From NCBI GenBank assembly GCA_014529385.2, contig CM043967.1, forward strand, positions 83,204,778-83,268,777: a DNA stretch of 64,000 bases, written 5' to 3'. This stretch comes from Adiantum capillus-veneris. Lineage: Eukaryota; Streptophyta; Polypodiopsida; Polypodiales; Pteridaceae. The notes beneath the pieces are model-generated. The model saw only the letters and a program-made list of their open reading frames with translations. It was not told the DNA's origin and ran no database searches. Position 1 is the stretch's first letter. The number at the start of each line of letters is the position of its first letter. The position numbers and the translations under genes are program-made. Shown here piece after piece: positions 1 to 10,578 of this stretch.

Positions 1-734
1 TATAAGGTACCTAGGTCATTTTGTAAAAGGAGGACTTTTCATAATCAAAACTTAGCGCTGCCGTCTACTGTGTGTGAGAGAGAAAGAGAGTGAGCGTGAG
101 CTTTATCCTCTCGCTATGCCCGGATCGCTCAACACATTGGAGATCCGATTGCACCATTGCTGTAGGCTCGAGGAGAGCTACGCAACAACGCCAAGCATTC
201 CACGCGAGACGAAGCGCACATGCCGACGCATCTACGAGCTATTTGTGGCCGTAAGTGTATCAAACAATGTGTGTTTTCTGCGTGCTAGTAGTCTATAGAA
301 TCGTGGCGACATAAGCTACGCATAGGTACTCATAAATTTCAATTTCCGGCACTTTCAAAATTTTGTTCTATCATCCTACGTGTTTTCCGCAGACGGGTTT
401 AGAGTGAGGGTTTTGAGTGTAGAAGCGTAGGGACAGGTGTATCCTAGTGAGGGGATGGTGTTCCTTAAGTTTCGTACAAATCTGGCATGATTAGGTGAGT
501 TACCTTCCGTATGTGTGTATGTGGCTAGGTGGTGTAGTTGAGAGCAGTGAGGTTTTTGATTGTGGTTTAGTTGGCCTTCCAGAGTGTTGTATGTGTAGGA
601 TGGTCTCAGCCTGACAAGCTAAAGAGATTTCCTCCGTATGCCTATCGTGTCATTTGTGTCCTCGATTGACATTATGTTGATCTAGGTAGTGTTTGCATGC
701 ACTTCATGGGTGTGTGAGTCGCTCCCGTCCAACG
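1..734 (+). repeat. 5' LTR of element A (partial)
   Basis: It matches 28998-29730 nearly base for base. The first 220 or so bases of the LTR are cut off by the window edge. Base 1 lies within the TATA-like stretch (TATAAGG), so the visible part is essentially the transcribed R-U5 portion. The last bases read CCGTCCAACG where the 3' copy has CCGTCCAGCA, so the canonical terminal CA has mutated to CG here. A short GA-rich microsatellite sits near base 75. Confidence 0.85.
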
Positions 735-735
735 T

Positions 736-753
736 TGGCGCCGTTGCCGGGGA
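736..753 (+). other. Primer binding site of element A (tRNA-Asp)
   Basis: TGGCGCCGTTGCCGGGGA begins two bases after the LTR end. It is complementary to the 3' end of plant tRNA-Asp (ending CCCCGGCAACGGCGCCA). This primer is used by many plant Ty3/gypsy elements of the Tat/Athila type. Confidence 0.9.
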
Positions 754-1422
754 CACAAGGACCTAAGTAGGTTTCCTACTAACACTCGTGTGATGGTTGC
801 TTGATTTAGTTTCAGCTAAAGAAAGCATTTTTCTTAAGTGGATCCGGAAGAGGATATCCCGCGATCAAGTGGATAGCCAGGAAGCGTGTGTCTTGCCGAG
901 GGTCTACGACTAGATAGGTTTAGTTAGGATCTGTGGATTAGAGTAGTTGTTGGTGGTCGAGTGATTTGTGAGGTGATAAAAGCGTTTACTAGTCCGTGCG
1001 TGGCAGTGAAGCGTTTTTCTACTCATAGATGCAAAACCCCATATGATTTGTAGGAGTAGCTTTAGGTAAGTGATCCGATTCTGGTCTAGAGCTATTCAGC
1101 ACTGAATTATTTGCTAAAGTGGTTGATTGCATTTGAAATCACGGAAAAGTGTGCTTTTGAGGGTAAAAATGCATTAAACAAGCTTTTGTGGATATTTTTG
1201 TATGACTGACTGATGCTGTGCATATAAAAGAGCATTTGCAAGGGTTCTGTGAAGAAAACCTGCAATTCTGTAAACATAGACATCCTACGTGTAGGATGTC
1301 TCAAGGGGGTTTTGGAGACCAAATTTGAAAATTCTGACTGCACTAGTGGGTTCAGAGGGTAGGTTTTACCTTAGTAACATATTGACTTGGGTGTTTTTCC
1401 CTATTTTTGTTGACCACATTAA
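754..1422 (+). other. Leader of element A, first part
   Basis: Untranslated sequence between the primer site and the DNA transposon insertion. No credible reading frame. It contains the first copy (1278-1301) of the palindromic motif found repeatedly in the rest of this leader. The same layout is seen in element B at 36577-37116, which identifies it as conserved leader rather than random spacer. Confidence 0.7.
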
Positions 1423-1471
1423 GGGAATTTTGAGGTCACTTTTGTGCCCTGTAAGAATATGTAGAGAGAGA
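1423..1471 (+). repeat. Left terminal inverted repeat of the DNA transposon
   Basis: Starts GGGAATTTTGAGGTCAC and runs into a GTAGAGAGAGA segment. The same order is found, inverted, at 10579-10627. The outer 26 bp differ by one base. The inner half aligns with small gaps. Confidence 0.85.
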
Positions 1472-1744
1472 ATATATACTTTATTTAAAAAATAGTGAAA
1501 TGTTTGTAAAAAGGTGAGTTTGCATCCTTTTTACCTCCACCAAAACATGTCATTGTCAAATCTTTCTAGGATCTTTCGTATTCTAAAAAATACTCCCTCC
1601 AAAACTAACGAAAACGTCAGTTCTGGCCCAAAATTCAAAATTTCCAAAAGCTGAAATAAACCTTTTCTGTGTCGTCTTCTTCCTCGTATCTGCACAGCTT
1701 TTTCCTATAGTACTATCTCTGACAAATACTGTTAACAGACTTCC

Positions 1745-4275
1745 ATGAGGAAGAGAAGAAGCTTATACCATCTACACATTGAGCTAAATGAAGAATATTG
1801 TCCAGTGCGCAAGAGAAACAAATGTGCAGAGGTGTCCTCGTCCATATTTGAAGCAATGCGGCAAGATCAAAAAAATCACATTGATCTCTGGACTGATGGA
1901 AGATTGTATCCAGTGGACCCAATGACAAAGAGCACTCCCCCATTTTCAAATTGTTCATCTTTGATAAAATTTGTGGGTGATGGTCAAAGAGGGTTGCTGG
2001 GTTATACACAGAGTCTTGCGGCAGAGAGAGATATTCTTAAGTTAGAAGATCATTTGACCAAACAAATGATAAATACTCTTAAACAACAACTTGAGGAATG
2101 TAAAGAGAGCAACGAAAAGCTACAAACTCAGCTCAAACAAGCTAGAAGCAAGAATACAATGTTAGGAAACAGACAAAGAGAAAAGAAGTTAAAGAACATT
2201 GAAGCCTTGAGACGTGGTGGAGGAGGTTGCAGCAGGAGAATCAGAGCAGCAAGGTATTGTTATTTTATATGATTCTGCTTATGCTTATTTTATATGATTC
2301 TGCTTATGTTAGGTTGTTAATCTTTTTGTTAAGTTGTATTATGATTCTGCTCCACATTATTATGCTTATGTTATTGTTATTATGCTATTGTTCTTTATTA
2401 AATGATTAATATTCAGTTAACTTTAATTTAGTTTGTTTATTTTGTTGGTGTCATTTGGACAATAATCAGTTACTTTTGTACCTTTTGATTTAGGACTTTG
2501 CTACAACCAAACTCTGCATCAAACATGGAAATGGCAGCTAAACATTATTGTGATGTTTTACCTCTCAAGGTTGCCAAAAAGATTGTCACAGAGAAGAAGT
2601 TTAAAAAGGCAAAGGAGCAGTGCATTGAGGGATTTTTGCAGAGCTCTTGCTTGGACAAGGAGGATGTGCAATATACTATGGATAAGGTAGGCATTAGCAT
2701 AGATGGTTATAGCAAGCTGTTCAGAAATATGAAGTCAAGGTTAAAGCAATGTAAGGTCAGGTCCTCTTTGCTTCCAAAGCCATCCATTGTGCAGCAGGCA
2801 AGGAAAAAGATCAATGAGAGGATAATGGAGATGTTGGGTGAGCCTCACCACATTCATGGTACCTATCATGGTAAAAAGAGGGATCTTCAATTTGACGAGT
2901 TCAATAATATTTTCCTTGACTTGAAGACACTTCAGAAGGAAATGATCAGATTCTATGAGCTGGAGCATACAGAAGCAAATGGTGTTGTCAGTTTTGTGAT
3001 AAAGCTTGATGAATGTGAGATTGTTAAGAACAGAAAAATTGAGAGGATTTCCATAACTTTAATGAACAGAGCATTGAAACCGAAGGATACCAAGTACTTC
3101 AGCGTGCAATCGGAGAAGAATGTCTGGTGGCTAGGTGCTTTTGAAGTAGAGAGTGAAGACTTTGATGTTCTGGATTGGGTTTTCCATCAAACAACAATAC
3201 TCGAAGTCATTAATGCACAAGAATTAGGGGAAGAGCTTGAAGTTGAAGGGTTTGGAAGTTACAGGGTGGAATGGCACATGGGAGGAGACCTTAAAACCCT
3301 TAAATGTATGTACAATGTCTCCAAAGGAGCTATGGCAAAGAGCCCTTGTCTGTATTGTATGGCATCAGCAAAAGAATGTAATCCTGCAAATTGGAACAAA
3401 GCACCCAATAGGCATACTCAAGATCCAAACTTCAAAGCAGTTTTAAATATTCCACTTGCTAATGTCCACATATGCACTCTGCATGCTCTTTGCAGAATTG
3501 TGGAGAAAATTGTACATCTATATGTGGGGTTTGCCTGGAAGTTACAGCCAAAAGCAGCTAGAGATGCTGCAATCAAATGTATTGAAAGGGTTTTATCAGA
3601 AATTGGCCTTCACAGTGGTAAGGTTAAGATTGAAACAGACCTGAAGAGGTCTTCAAATGGAAACAATGTGCCTAGAAAGGTATCTGTTGGTGGTGTGAAG
3701 GCCAGAGCTTTCCTAGGGTTTCATGGCAAACTAGGAAAGGTAAATGCCAAGAAGGGTTCATCCAATGTGAAGTATAACCAGTGGAAAGCTCTCCACAATG
3801 CCATCAAAGATCATGGTCTTGAAGGTACATCAAGAAACAAAAAGGCAGAGGTATGGGAATCACTAGACAAAGTATTTTCCTACTGTGATAAGACATCCTG
3901 GGGCAAAAATGATCTGCCAAATTTCAAGAAAGTGCTCAATAACTTCAGAAGTGCAATGAAAGATGCTTGGGATCAGGAATTCACACATTACATGGTAAGT
4001 TTTTTATTTATTTTCTGACCTTTTTAATATGTACATACTTTTAGTTTGGAAGCATATGATTAATCTCATACTTACTAATTATTGACACACTTTTACTTTG
4101 CCAGCATATAATTTACAATCACACTCCTTGGTTTGTAAAGAGATGAGGCTCCCTGTCCATATGGTCTACACAAGGCATGGAGAAATCCCATTATCAAGCA
4201 AGAACCAAGTTTTTCAAGCATACAAGACATGGAGGAGGTGCAGTGAAGGCAAACAGCTTGCTTGAGGTTTTCTAA
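1745..4275 (+). pseudogene. Transposase-like gene, three exons, one nonsense codon
   Basis: Spliced model 1745-2253, 2494-3994, 4105-4275, with introns GTATTG...TTTAG and GTAAGT...GCCAG. It gives a 726-codon frame broken only by TGA at 4144. Residues about 90-150 are a predicted coiled coil rich in K, E and Q. The remainder looks like an RNase H-fold transposase. Candidate acidic triad: D in KLDECEI (about residue 342), D in GGDLKTL (about 435, followed by CLYC) and E in GMEKSHYQ (about 696, followed by a T-R-H-G-G-G stretch). A block LHALCRIVEKIVHLY lies between the second D and the E. I know this D-K...C-x2-C plus LHxxxRI pattern from unclassified animal and fungal transposases, but cannot name the family. 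The triad assignment is inference. Confidence 0.6.
2254..2493 (+). other. Intron 1 of the transposase-like gene
   Basis: T-rich 240-bp stretch from GTATTG to TTTAG, including direct repeats of TTTTATATGATTCTGCTTATG. Splicing joins the two flanking frames in register (an arginine codon split AG/G). Confidence 0.6.
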
Positions 4276-4485
4276 TGGTTCTATAGACAAATATGGCATA
4301 GAACCAGATCGAAAATGACAAAGAAAGCACTACTGAACTCAGATTTAGCAAATGCCTTACACAGGAACAAGCAGAAAAGACAAAATTCATACAATAGTTC
4401 ATCTGCAAATGAAAAATTCTTACAATGGCTAGCTACAAGAGAGAGACAAGGTAGAAAGTGGGCCAAAGTATAGGTTTGAGCAAAG

Positions 4486-5994
4486 TCAGTCTTTTGATGA
4501 AGGTACATCAACTTCACCCCTAAACTTCAGAAACTTCTGCTTATTGTAGCCTATCATTTGTCTCTTGAGGTCCCCAGAGTGGGCAAGCACATAGGATGCC
4601 ATTGTTGCAAAATAACCAGCTCTAGAACCAGTAAGGCCAGGGAAGAATCCAAAAATTCTGATGGCTTCCTCCTTTTCCACCAATATTAACTTCTCTAACC
4701 CTGGAGGAAGCTGATATGAACCAACAACCTTTGCAAGTGCTTTAATTGCAAGCATTGGCAGCAATGGTTCTCTTGTAAACTTGTTATGGAATATAATGAC
4801 AGTCTCTTTGTTGAGCTTCCCAATAAAGTGTCCCAAGATCTGGTTCCTTCCTAAATTTAAGGGTCTGGAACCCTTCCCCCTGCCAAGGAATTTTTCTGTG
4901 TCCAGTATTTCAATCTGCAAAAATATGTCTTGGTTAATTGTTCAACACATTAATAAGACAGGGCAAAATGGTCATTAACATACCTTAGGAGACTCATCCT
5001 CCTCAAACAAGGCAGGTTCCCATATATCAATGGATCTAGTTGGCCTTACTTCATAATCTCTGGTCTTTTCCTCTCCCATATGCTCTATTTTAAGCCTTTT
5101 CTAGATCTCATTGAACTCCTCTTCAGAAGGTACACCCTGTTGCTCATATCTCAGAACAATGTCCTGCACATGCTTTCCAACACTTGAGCTGTCAATAAAA
5201 TTTTCTGGCTTTGTGTCCAAGACTGCTAAGGGGCAAGGTGAGCAATCAATAAATCCTATGTCATTAGATCCCCACTCAGCCAAAATTGCCAAAGCATAAT
5301 CTTCCCTTAGATAAAAAAGATGCTGAATGTCATTCAACAAAACATATTCCTTTTTGTTAACTTTGTATGTGGGAAATGTTGCTGTGCAATGAAAAGGATC
5401 AACATCTTCATCCTCAATGTCAACATTCTCCACTTTAGTGATGTTTTCTGCTTTAAATTTTGCAATGTCCAGCATCTCAGTGCTTTGTAGCTTCTCTTCC
5501 TCTTCATGGAACTCCATCTCTATCTCCTCTTTCTCCTGGTCCTCCTCAGCCTGGGAAATCTACTTTGGAATCTCTTTGCCCTCTGGTGTTGGGAGTACAC
5601 TGAAGAAAATGATAAGTCCAAGGTCATAATCTACCAACTGGAAATGCATATTACCATGAAATTTGCAAGGCTTTATGATCTTTTGCCAGTCTGGATGAAG
5701 GCTTGACCACTTCTTTGCAATACCTGTCCTTAACAAGCTACCTGCTTTGCATATATCAACAAAATGAACAAGATTGTCAAGCCTGTGATCTCTGATCAAT
5801 TCTGTATATATCTCTTTCAAGTCACTAATTTGTGTAGAGAAGCCATCCACAAGTGCTTGAAGATCAAAGGCAGCATTAAAAATCTGTTTAACACTTTGAA
5901 ATCTTGTAAGTTCATTAACTTTGTAAAGAAAAGACATCAGCCTGTCATCAACGGTCTCTTGTATATCCTCTGTATCCATTATGATAATCCACAA
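4486..5994 (-). pseudogene. Unrecognised minus-strand gene, two exons, two in-frame stops
   Basis: Model: exon 1 5994 down to 4984, intron 4983-4915 (GTATGT...TTGCAG), exon 2 4914 down to 4486. One frame is maintained across exon 1 except for TAG codons at 5560-5562 and 5101-5103. The predicted product is about 480 residues. It has an N-terminal alpha-helical-looking part, an acidic E-rich linker after the first stop, and a C-terminal part with GYNKQKFLKFRGEVDVP. I recognise no domain. It converges on the transposase gene and diverges from the H3-like gene. Its start could be the Met at 5994 or the one five codons later (MDTEDIQ). An acceptor-like TTTTCAG just upstream leaves room for another 5' exon. 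Confidence 0.5.
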
Positions 5995-6003
5995 ATGCTC
6001 AGC

Positions 6004-7088
6004 TGAAAAAGAGAAAAGAGAAGTCTATCAAGACATTAACCACCCTTCTTTATATCAAGTCTACAAACAAATGAAAAGCATAAAATTGTCAAGAAAATTA
6101 AGCGCACAAATTAAGCGCAAGCAAAAAAGAATTACATAAAATTGTCACATGCTAAGTTTTTCACTTGCTATGCGAACTGTGAGGGGTTAAGAGAAACTCG
6201 GCACTCACTAACTACGCGCACGGAGTGACACTTGGTACGCGATTTCCTATTGCTAGGAAGAGGTCGACGGCTCCCAAAATCGCGCACGGGGTGTCGCGGT
6301 GTGTCGCTTGGAGGGTTGGAGGCTTAATTTCGAAGCCTTGTGAATGACAATAAGCGAAAAAACGGGTTGGGTAGGTTCTTTTTATGGCCAAAAACTCCGC
6401 CTCGGGGGGTGTGCAAATTGGTTGCCGCCTTGAAGTGTGGTCCAACGGCTAGTATGCGCCTAGGGACTTGCGCAAAGCACCCTATATAAACCTCCTCAGA
6501 GCCCAAACTAAGCGCATTTTGAAAGAGGTTCTACCCGGTTCTCGCACTTCCACAACCCAAAATTTCGAGCGCTTTGACCGTCACCCCGTGCGCGATATTC
6601 GTAAGTGTGAAGACTTTGCCCCCTTTGTCATTTCGCGTACGGAGTATCAAAGCAATGTGTTCCACTATGTCCACAAGTGTGATCATGTTTACGATGTGTA
6701 CCGCAATGTGTGCCACTAGTGTGAGGACTGTGCTCCCTTTGTCATTTCGCGTACGCAGTGTCACCGCATTTTGTTTACGATGTGTACCGGAATGTGTGCC
6801 ACTATGTCCACAAGGAGAAGTTTACCATGCATACAATGTGTGCCTCTGTGTACCGCTTGGCACTCCGTCACCCCGTGCGCGATCATCGAAAGTGTGAGGA
6901 CATTGGTCCCTTTGTGATTTCGCGTACGAGGTGTCACCGCAATGTGTTCCACTATGTATGGAAAGTTGTGCCACTATGTCGAAAAGGAGGAGTTTACTTT
7001 GATAAAGTAATAATAAAAATTAAATATACATCGTTTACTTTTTTTACTAATGTTTGTTGTGTAACAATCATTCCTATCCCTTTTGAAG
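6004..7088 (+). promoter_or_regulatory. Divergent intergenic region with imperfect repeats, probable two-way promoter
   Basis: This 1.1-kb stretch separates the start of the unknown minus-strand gene from the H3-like gene. It is richer in CG dinucleotides than its neighbours and holds no convincing gene. From about 6579 to 6990 it is built of imperfect repeats carrying CACCCCGTGCGCGAT, TTTCGCGTACG and CAATGTGTKCCACTATGT in varying order. A promoter role is inferred from position only. Confidence 0.4.
6579..6990. repeat. Imperfect tandem repeats in the divergent promoter
   Basis: Three to four degenerate units share the blocks GTCACCCCGTGCGCGAT, CCCTTTGTCATTTCGCGTACG and AATGTGTGCCACTATGTCC. 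Unit length varies because of internal gains and losses. Short reading frames across it are by-products of the repeat. Confidence 0.6.
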
Positions 7089-8592
7089 ATGGCAAGGACC
7101 AAGAAGACTGCAAGGAAGGTTGATAAGCCTCTATCCAAAGATGAAGAAGAAGCTCAGCCTAGCAAAGCTTCAGCTGGTACTTCCAAACCAAAGAAGAGCA
7201 CATCTTAGAGGAAGGACCCTAAACCAAGCACACCTGACCCTCAACCAAGCAAAAGAAAAACTACACATCAGAGAAAGCTTCCAAGCCACTGCAGCTTAAG
7301 CCTCTCCTTACAAAGAGAAAGTTCAAGCAGGGGGTCAAATGTCTAAGAGAGATAAGGAAGGCCATAAAGGCCATCAATCTTGCAATTCCCAAACTGCCCT
7401 TCCAAAGACTATGCAGACAAGTTGCAGAGGAGTACAAGATTGACATGAGGTGGACTAGAACTGCATTGGCATGTATCCAGGAGGCTTCTGAGGACTTTAT
7501 GATTGAGCTTTTCCAAGATGCCTATATCTGTGCAGCTCATGCCCATAGGGTTACTTTGATGGACAAAGACATGATCACTCTCAGGAGGCTGAGATACAGG
7601 TTTTCAAGAATGTTGGAGCCTGTCCCTATGCATGATATTAAGGCCTTTAATATTCTCAACATTCCTCCATGGAGGAAGCCCAAGGATCCTGAAGTAGGAG
7701 TAGTTGATATTACTGAAGAAGAGGAAAAGGAAAGGAAAAAGAGAGCAAAGGAAGACAAGGAAATTGCAGAGAGAAAGGAGCTTGACTTGTTGGAACCTCA
7801 GCTAGTGCCCCTCTTGAGGAGTGTCAATCCTACTGGTTTTGTTGTTGCTCTATTCAGTGAGGAGGATCCTAGGGAGGATTACAATTCACTTGACTCTGAG
7901 ACCTTGGAAATTCTCAAGGACTGGACCAAGGAGATGAATTCTCCACTCCTTATCACATGCCTCAGGTTCTTTATGCTTTGTTCACTTCAATGGATTATCC
8001 TCAAATATTTTTTCCCATAAATACATGTAATAAGTTGCAGGTTCCAATCCAGCCTGAAAGCCATTCATGTGGATGGAGGGTAGTGACAAATGCCAAGCTC
8101 CTCTTGGACTTCATATACTGCAATGACAATCAGAATATAGAAGTATAGCATATTTCATATTTGCCAGCTGTATTTTTTCTCATTTTATTGTTCCTAAAAC
8201 TTGCTTTCTATTGCCTTGTATAGATCAACAGAGAGTGCTATAGTGAGAACCATGTATGGTTGACAAGAGCAAAGATTATCAAGTATATGATTGAAGCAAA
8301 TGGACAACTGCAAGAGGTATTTAAAGATGATGATGTTGAAGAGAAGGGGAAAGAAAAGCTAGAAAAGGCAAAGGGGAAAGCAAAACTAGAAGAGGAAAAG
8401 GGAAGTGAAGAGGAAGAAGAGAAGGCAAGTGAAGAGATGGATGATAAGAGAAAGAGGAAGCAGCCCTCAAGCCCTCCTGCCAAAGAGCCCACAAGAAAAT
8501 CTCCTAGGACAAAAGAGCCCACTGCAAAAGCACCAACCCCATTAAGGAAGTCCCCTAGGGACAGGAAAACTCCTGGCAGAAAACTATTCTAG
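7089..8592 (+). pseudogene. Histone H3-like protein with long C-terminal extension (disrupted copy)
   Basis: The start ATG at 7089 gives MARTKKTARK, matching the canonical H3 tail MARTKQTARK with one change. An in-frame TAG (7206) and a frame change before about 7270 follow. The frame then gives an entire H3 fold: CLREIRKA (alpha-N), KLPFQRLCRQVAEEYK (alpha-1), RWTRTALACIQEASEDF and LFQDAYICAAHAHRVTLM (alpha-2), DMITLRRLR (alpha-3). Each block lines up with H3 (LREIRRYQ, KLPFQRLVREIAQDFK, LFEDTNLCAIHAKRVTIM). An acidic/basic KE-rich linker follows, then about 200 more residues. The C-terminal part is in another frame from about 7900, with likely introns 7966-8040 and 8145-8223. It contains PESHSCGWRVV, and the end is lysine-rich with repeated K-SPR units. 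The H3 identity is clear; the extension's function is unknown. Confidence 0.85.
7948..8144 (+). other. Conserved-looking C-terminal segment of the H3-like gene, possible Ulp1-type cysteine protease remnant
   Basis: This segment reads VPIQPESHSCGWRVV then TNAKLLLDFIY. The Q...SCG spacing recalls the oxyanion Gln and catalytic Cys block of C48/Ulp1 peptidases (PQQ...DCG), which some plant transposons carry. I could not find a convincing His-Asp pair upstream, and the frame changes around 7900-7950. It is only a hint. Confidence 0.25.
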
Positions 8593-8630
8593 CTTTTTGT
8601 AGCCCACTCTAATTGTAGCCCACTTGTATC

Positions 8631-8697
8631 AAGCTTCCCACTTGTATCCAATTGTCTATTCTATAGCCCACTTGTATCCAATTGTCTATTCTATGTA
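8631..8697. repeat. Short tandem repeat behind the H3-like gene
   Basis: Two adjacent copies of CCACTTGTATCCAATTGTC followed by TATTCTAT, with a partial third just upstream. It lies in the 3' flank of the gene. Confidence 0.6.
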
Positions 8698-8846
8698 ATT
8701 GCAAATATTTGAAATTGAATACATTTTGATCACCTTGTTTTAAGACTCTGTTACAAAATCAAATCATTGAAGTAAAATCATTGATGTTTGGAAAAGTTGC
8801 ATTTCAATAACAAAATAAAGATCCTTTTAGATCTTTATTTCAATAA

Positions 8847-8934
8847 GATCCTTGCAGGTCATGTGATACAAAACAAGATCCTTGCAGGTCATGTGATACA
8901 AAATAAGATCCTTGCAGGTCATGTGTTACAAAAT
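8847..8934. repeat. 30-bp minisatellite, three copies
   Basis: Units begin at 8847, 8877 and 8907 with GATCCTTGCAGGTCATGTG followed by ATACAAAACAA-type ends. Differences are single bases. It lies between the convergent H3-like and BAH-like genes. Confidence 0.85.
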
Positions 8935-8949
8935 TGCCTTGAAGGATGT

Positions 8950-10254
8950 TTAAGGCACCAAATGTACAATGCCATCCAAGATGTCCTTGCACTGTAGCCT
9001 CTTTTCATTCCTTTTTGATACCTACAAAAACAGTCCAAGTTAAATAAAGAACCAATAAGAGAACAAGAGACTTTTAGGGATAACAGTTACCTTTCCACCA
9101 TTTATTTGAAAGCAGAATGTTGTGGGCAGTTCAATTTCATCATTTTGCAGGTCCAATCTCAATTGATGTAAGCTACACATGCCTCTTATCTTTACAATTG
9201 ACAGATGCTCATTGTTTACCCATATATCAATGTCTTCTATTGGGCTGTCAATGAAGTCCTCCATGTCTTGATCAAGTGGAGTTAGCTGACCACCAACATA
9301 GTGCCATCTTCTGTAATAAAATGACATAATGAAGTTTTGTGTCCCTATCATGTATTTGCAAGCAATTGAGCCAGCTTGCACATTACAAGTGATTCCATTC
9401 ACTGTTTTGGTGTTCCAACCCTCATCCACAAATTCAAGTACATTTGCTGAGTCTAAAGTCTTCACTGAAAACATTGTTCTAGATTTTCTGACTTCAGCAT
9501 TAGAGAAGAAGTCTACAAAAACTGTAATGGGCATGAAGATAGAAATTCTACTCTGTTTGCTTGCTATGTTTTCTTTCAAACACTTTTGAATCTCACAAAA
9601 CAGTTTGTACCTGTTGCCCTCACTTGTATTTGAGCTAGGGAGTGACCATTCTCCACTTTTGAAATCAGGCAAGTCTAGCTTGGTTATGGCTCCAAGTTCT
9701 CCAGTCCTTCTAGGTGGAACATAATAATGGTCAAAGAAGAATATTCCATTCTCTGCCAGTGAACCCTTAGTCCTTCCCTTGTATATTTCTTCACCAATTG
9801 ATCCATGACACACATCCAGAATATTTATAACACATTCTACTGGTTGCCATTCCATAATGTTTGAAGGATACAAATCTGTACAACAAATAACCTTATACAA
9901 CATGCATTACAAATAAGGATTTAAGTTAAGAGACTTACAGTTTGGTCTATGTAATGGCAAAGCAGAACTCTCTGAGTCAATATGCAGATCTTTATGCATG
10001 TACACATGCTGCACCAGCACCTCTTTGATTGATTTTTTGTTGTCGCCAAAGCTGAAATCTTTAACAATACCCTTCCATCCCGCCAAGAAAGAGTTTTTGG
10101 TGGAAGACTTTATTCTCTTGTTCTGTTGCATCAGTATCCACGTTCCTTTGTGTATAGTTATTGGAATCCATTCTCCATTTTGATCAGTCGTGTTGTAAGT
10201 GACAATGTCTTCAATGGAAGTTCTTGGTCGTTTTGATCGTGATGAAGATTCCAT
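8950..10254 (-). CDS. BAH-like domain protein, three exons, intact
   Basis: Model: 10254-9939, 9875-9091, 9021-8950, with introns of 63 bp (GTAAGT...TACAG) and 69 bp (GTAACT...TGTAG). The spliced frame is 391 codons with no stop before the end, giving about 390 residues, and is the only uninterrupted gene in the transposon. It begins MESSSRSKRPRTS, a basic, nuclear-looking start. Residues about 70-160 resemble a BAH domain: VLVQHVYMHKDL (cf. the V-V-R-F-Y-R-P-E-D block), LYPSNIMEWQPVECVINILDV (shown in part; cf. S-D...I-x-G-K-C-x-V) and FFFDHYYVPPRR (cf. F-x-x-x-Y). BAH domains bind nucleosomes and modified histone tails. The C-terminal 200 residues are unrecognised. The BAH call is by eye and needs a profile search. 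Confidence 0.55.
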
Positions 10255-10578
10255 GGTGAAAAAAGAAATGAGCAGAGAAGTTTAGCCTGAGTTCAAGAGA
10301 AGAATAAGCAGAATGTGCAAAAAACGGTTCAAATCTGGAAAAGATCATGAGATAGAATCCAAACGTTGTTTTATGATGACGACGTGCAAAATGAAAACAA
10401 TATAATATGAGAAGTACGTCTTTCTAAAAGTGACAGCTATTGAATGCCTTTGCACTTTTACTTGTTTACATTGCTATTTACCAGCTCAAAGTTGCGGTAA
10501 AGATAGAATATTTGCTTTTTTGTGAGTTTTCAAAAATAGAGGTTCCGTAACGGAAGCTCTTCAACCATTGGTTGAGAC

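Noticed and set aside
74-298. 74-codon frame present in both element A LTRs
   Set aside because: Lies in the transcribed part of the LTR downstream of TATA; several substitutions between copies change residues, and there is no domain. Likely chance.
736-753. Partial tRNA gene
   Set aside because: It is the 18-base complement of a tRNA 3' end directly after an LTR, hence a primer binding site.
7089-8592. Ordinary host histone H3 gene
   Set aside because: The fold is too diverged, the C-terminal extension is unknown in host H3, and the gene lies inside a mobile element.
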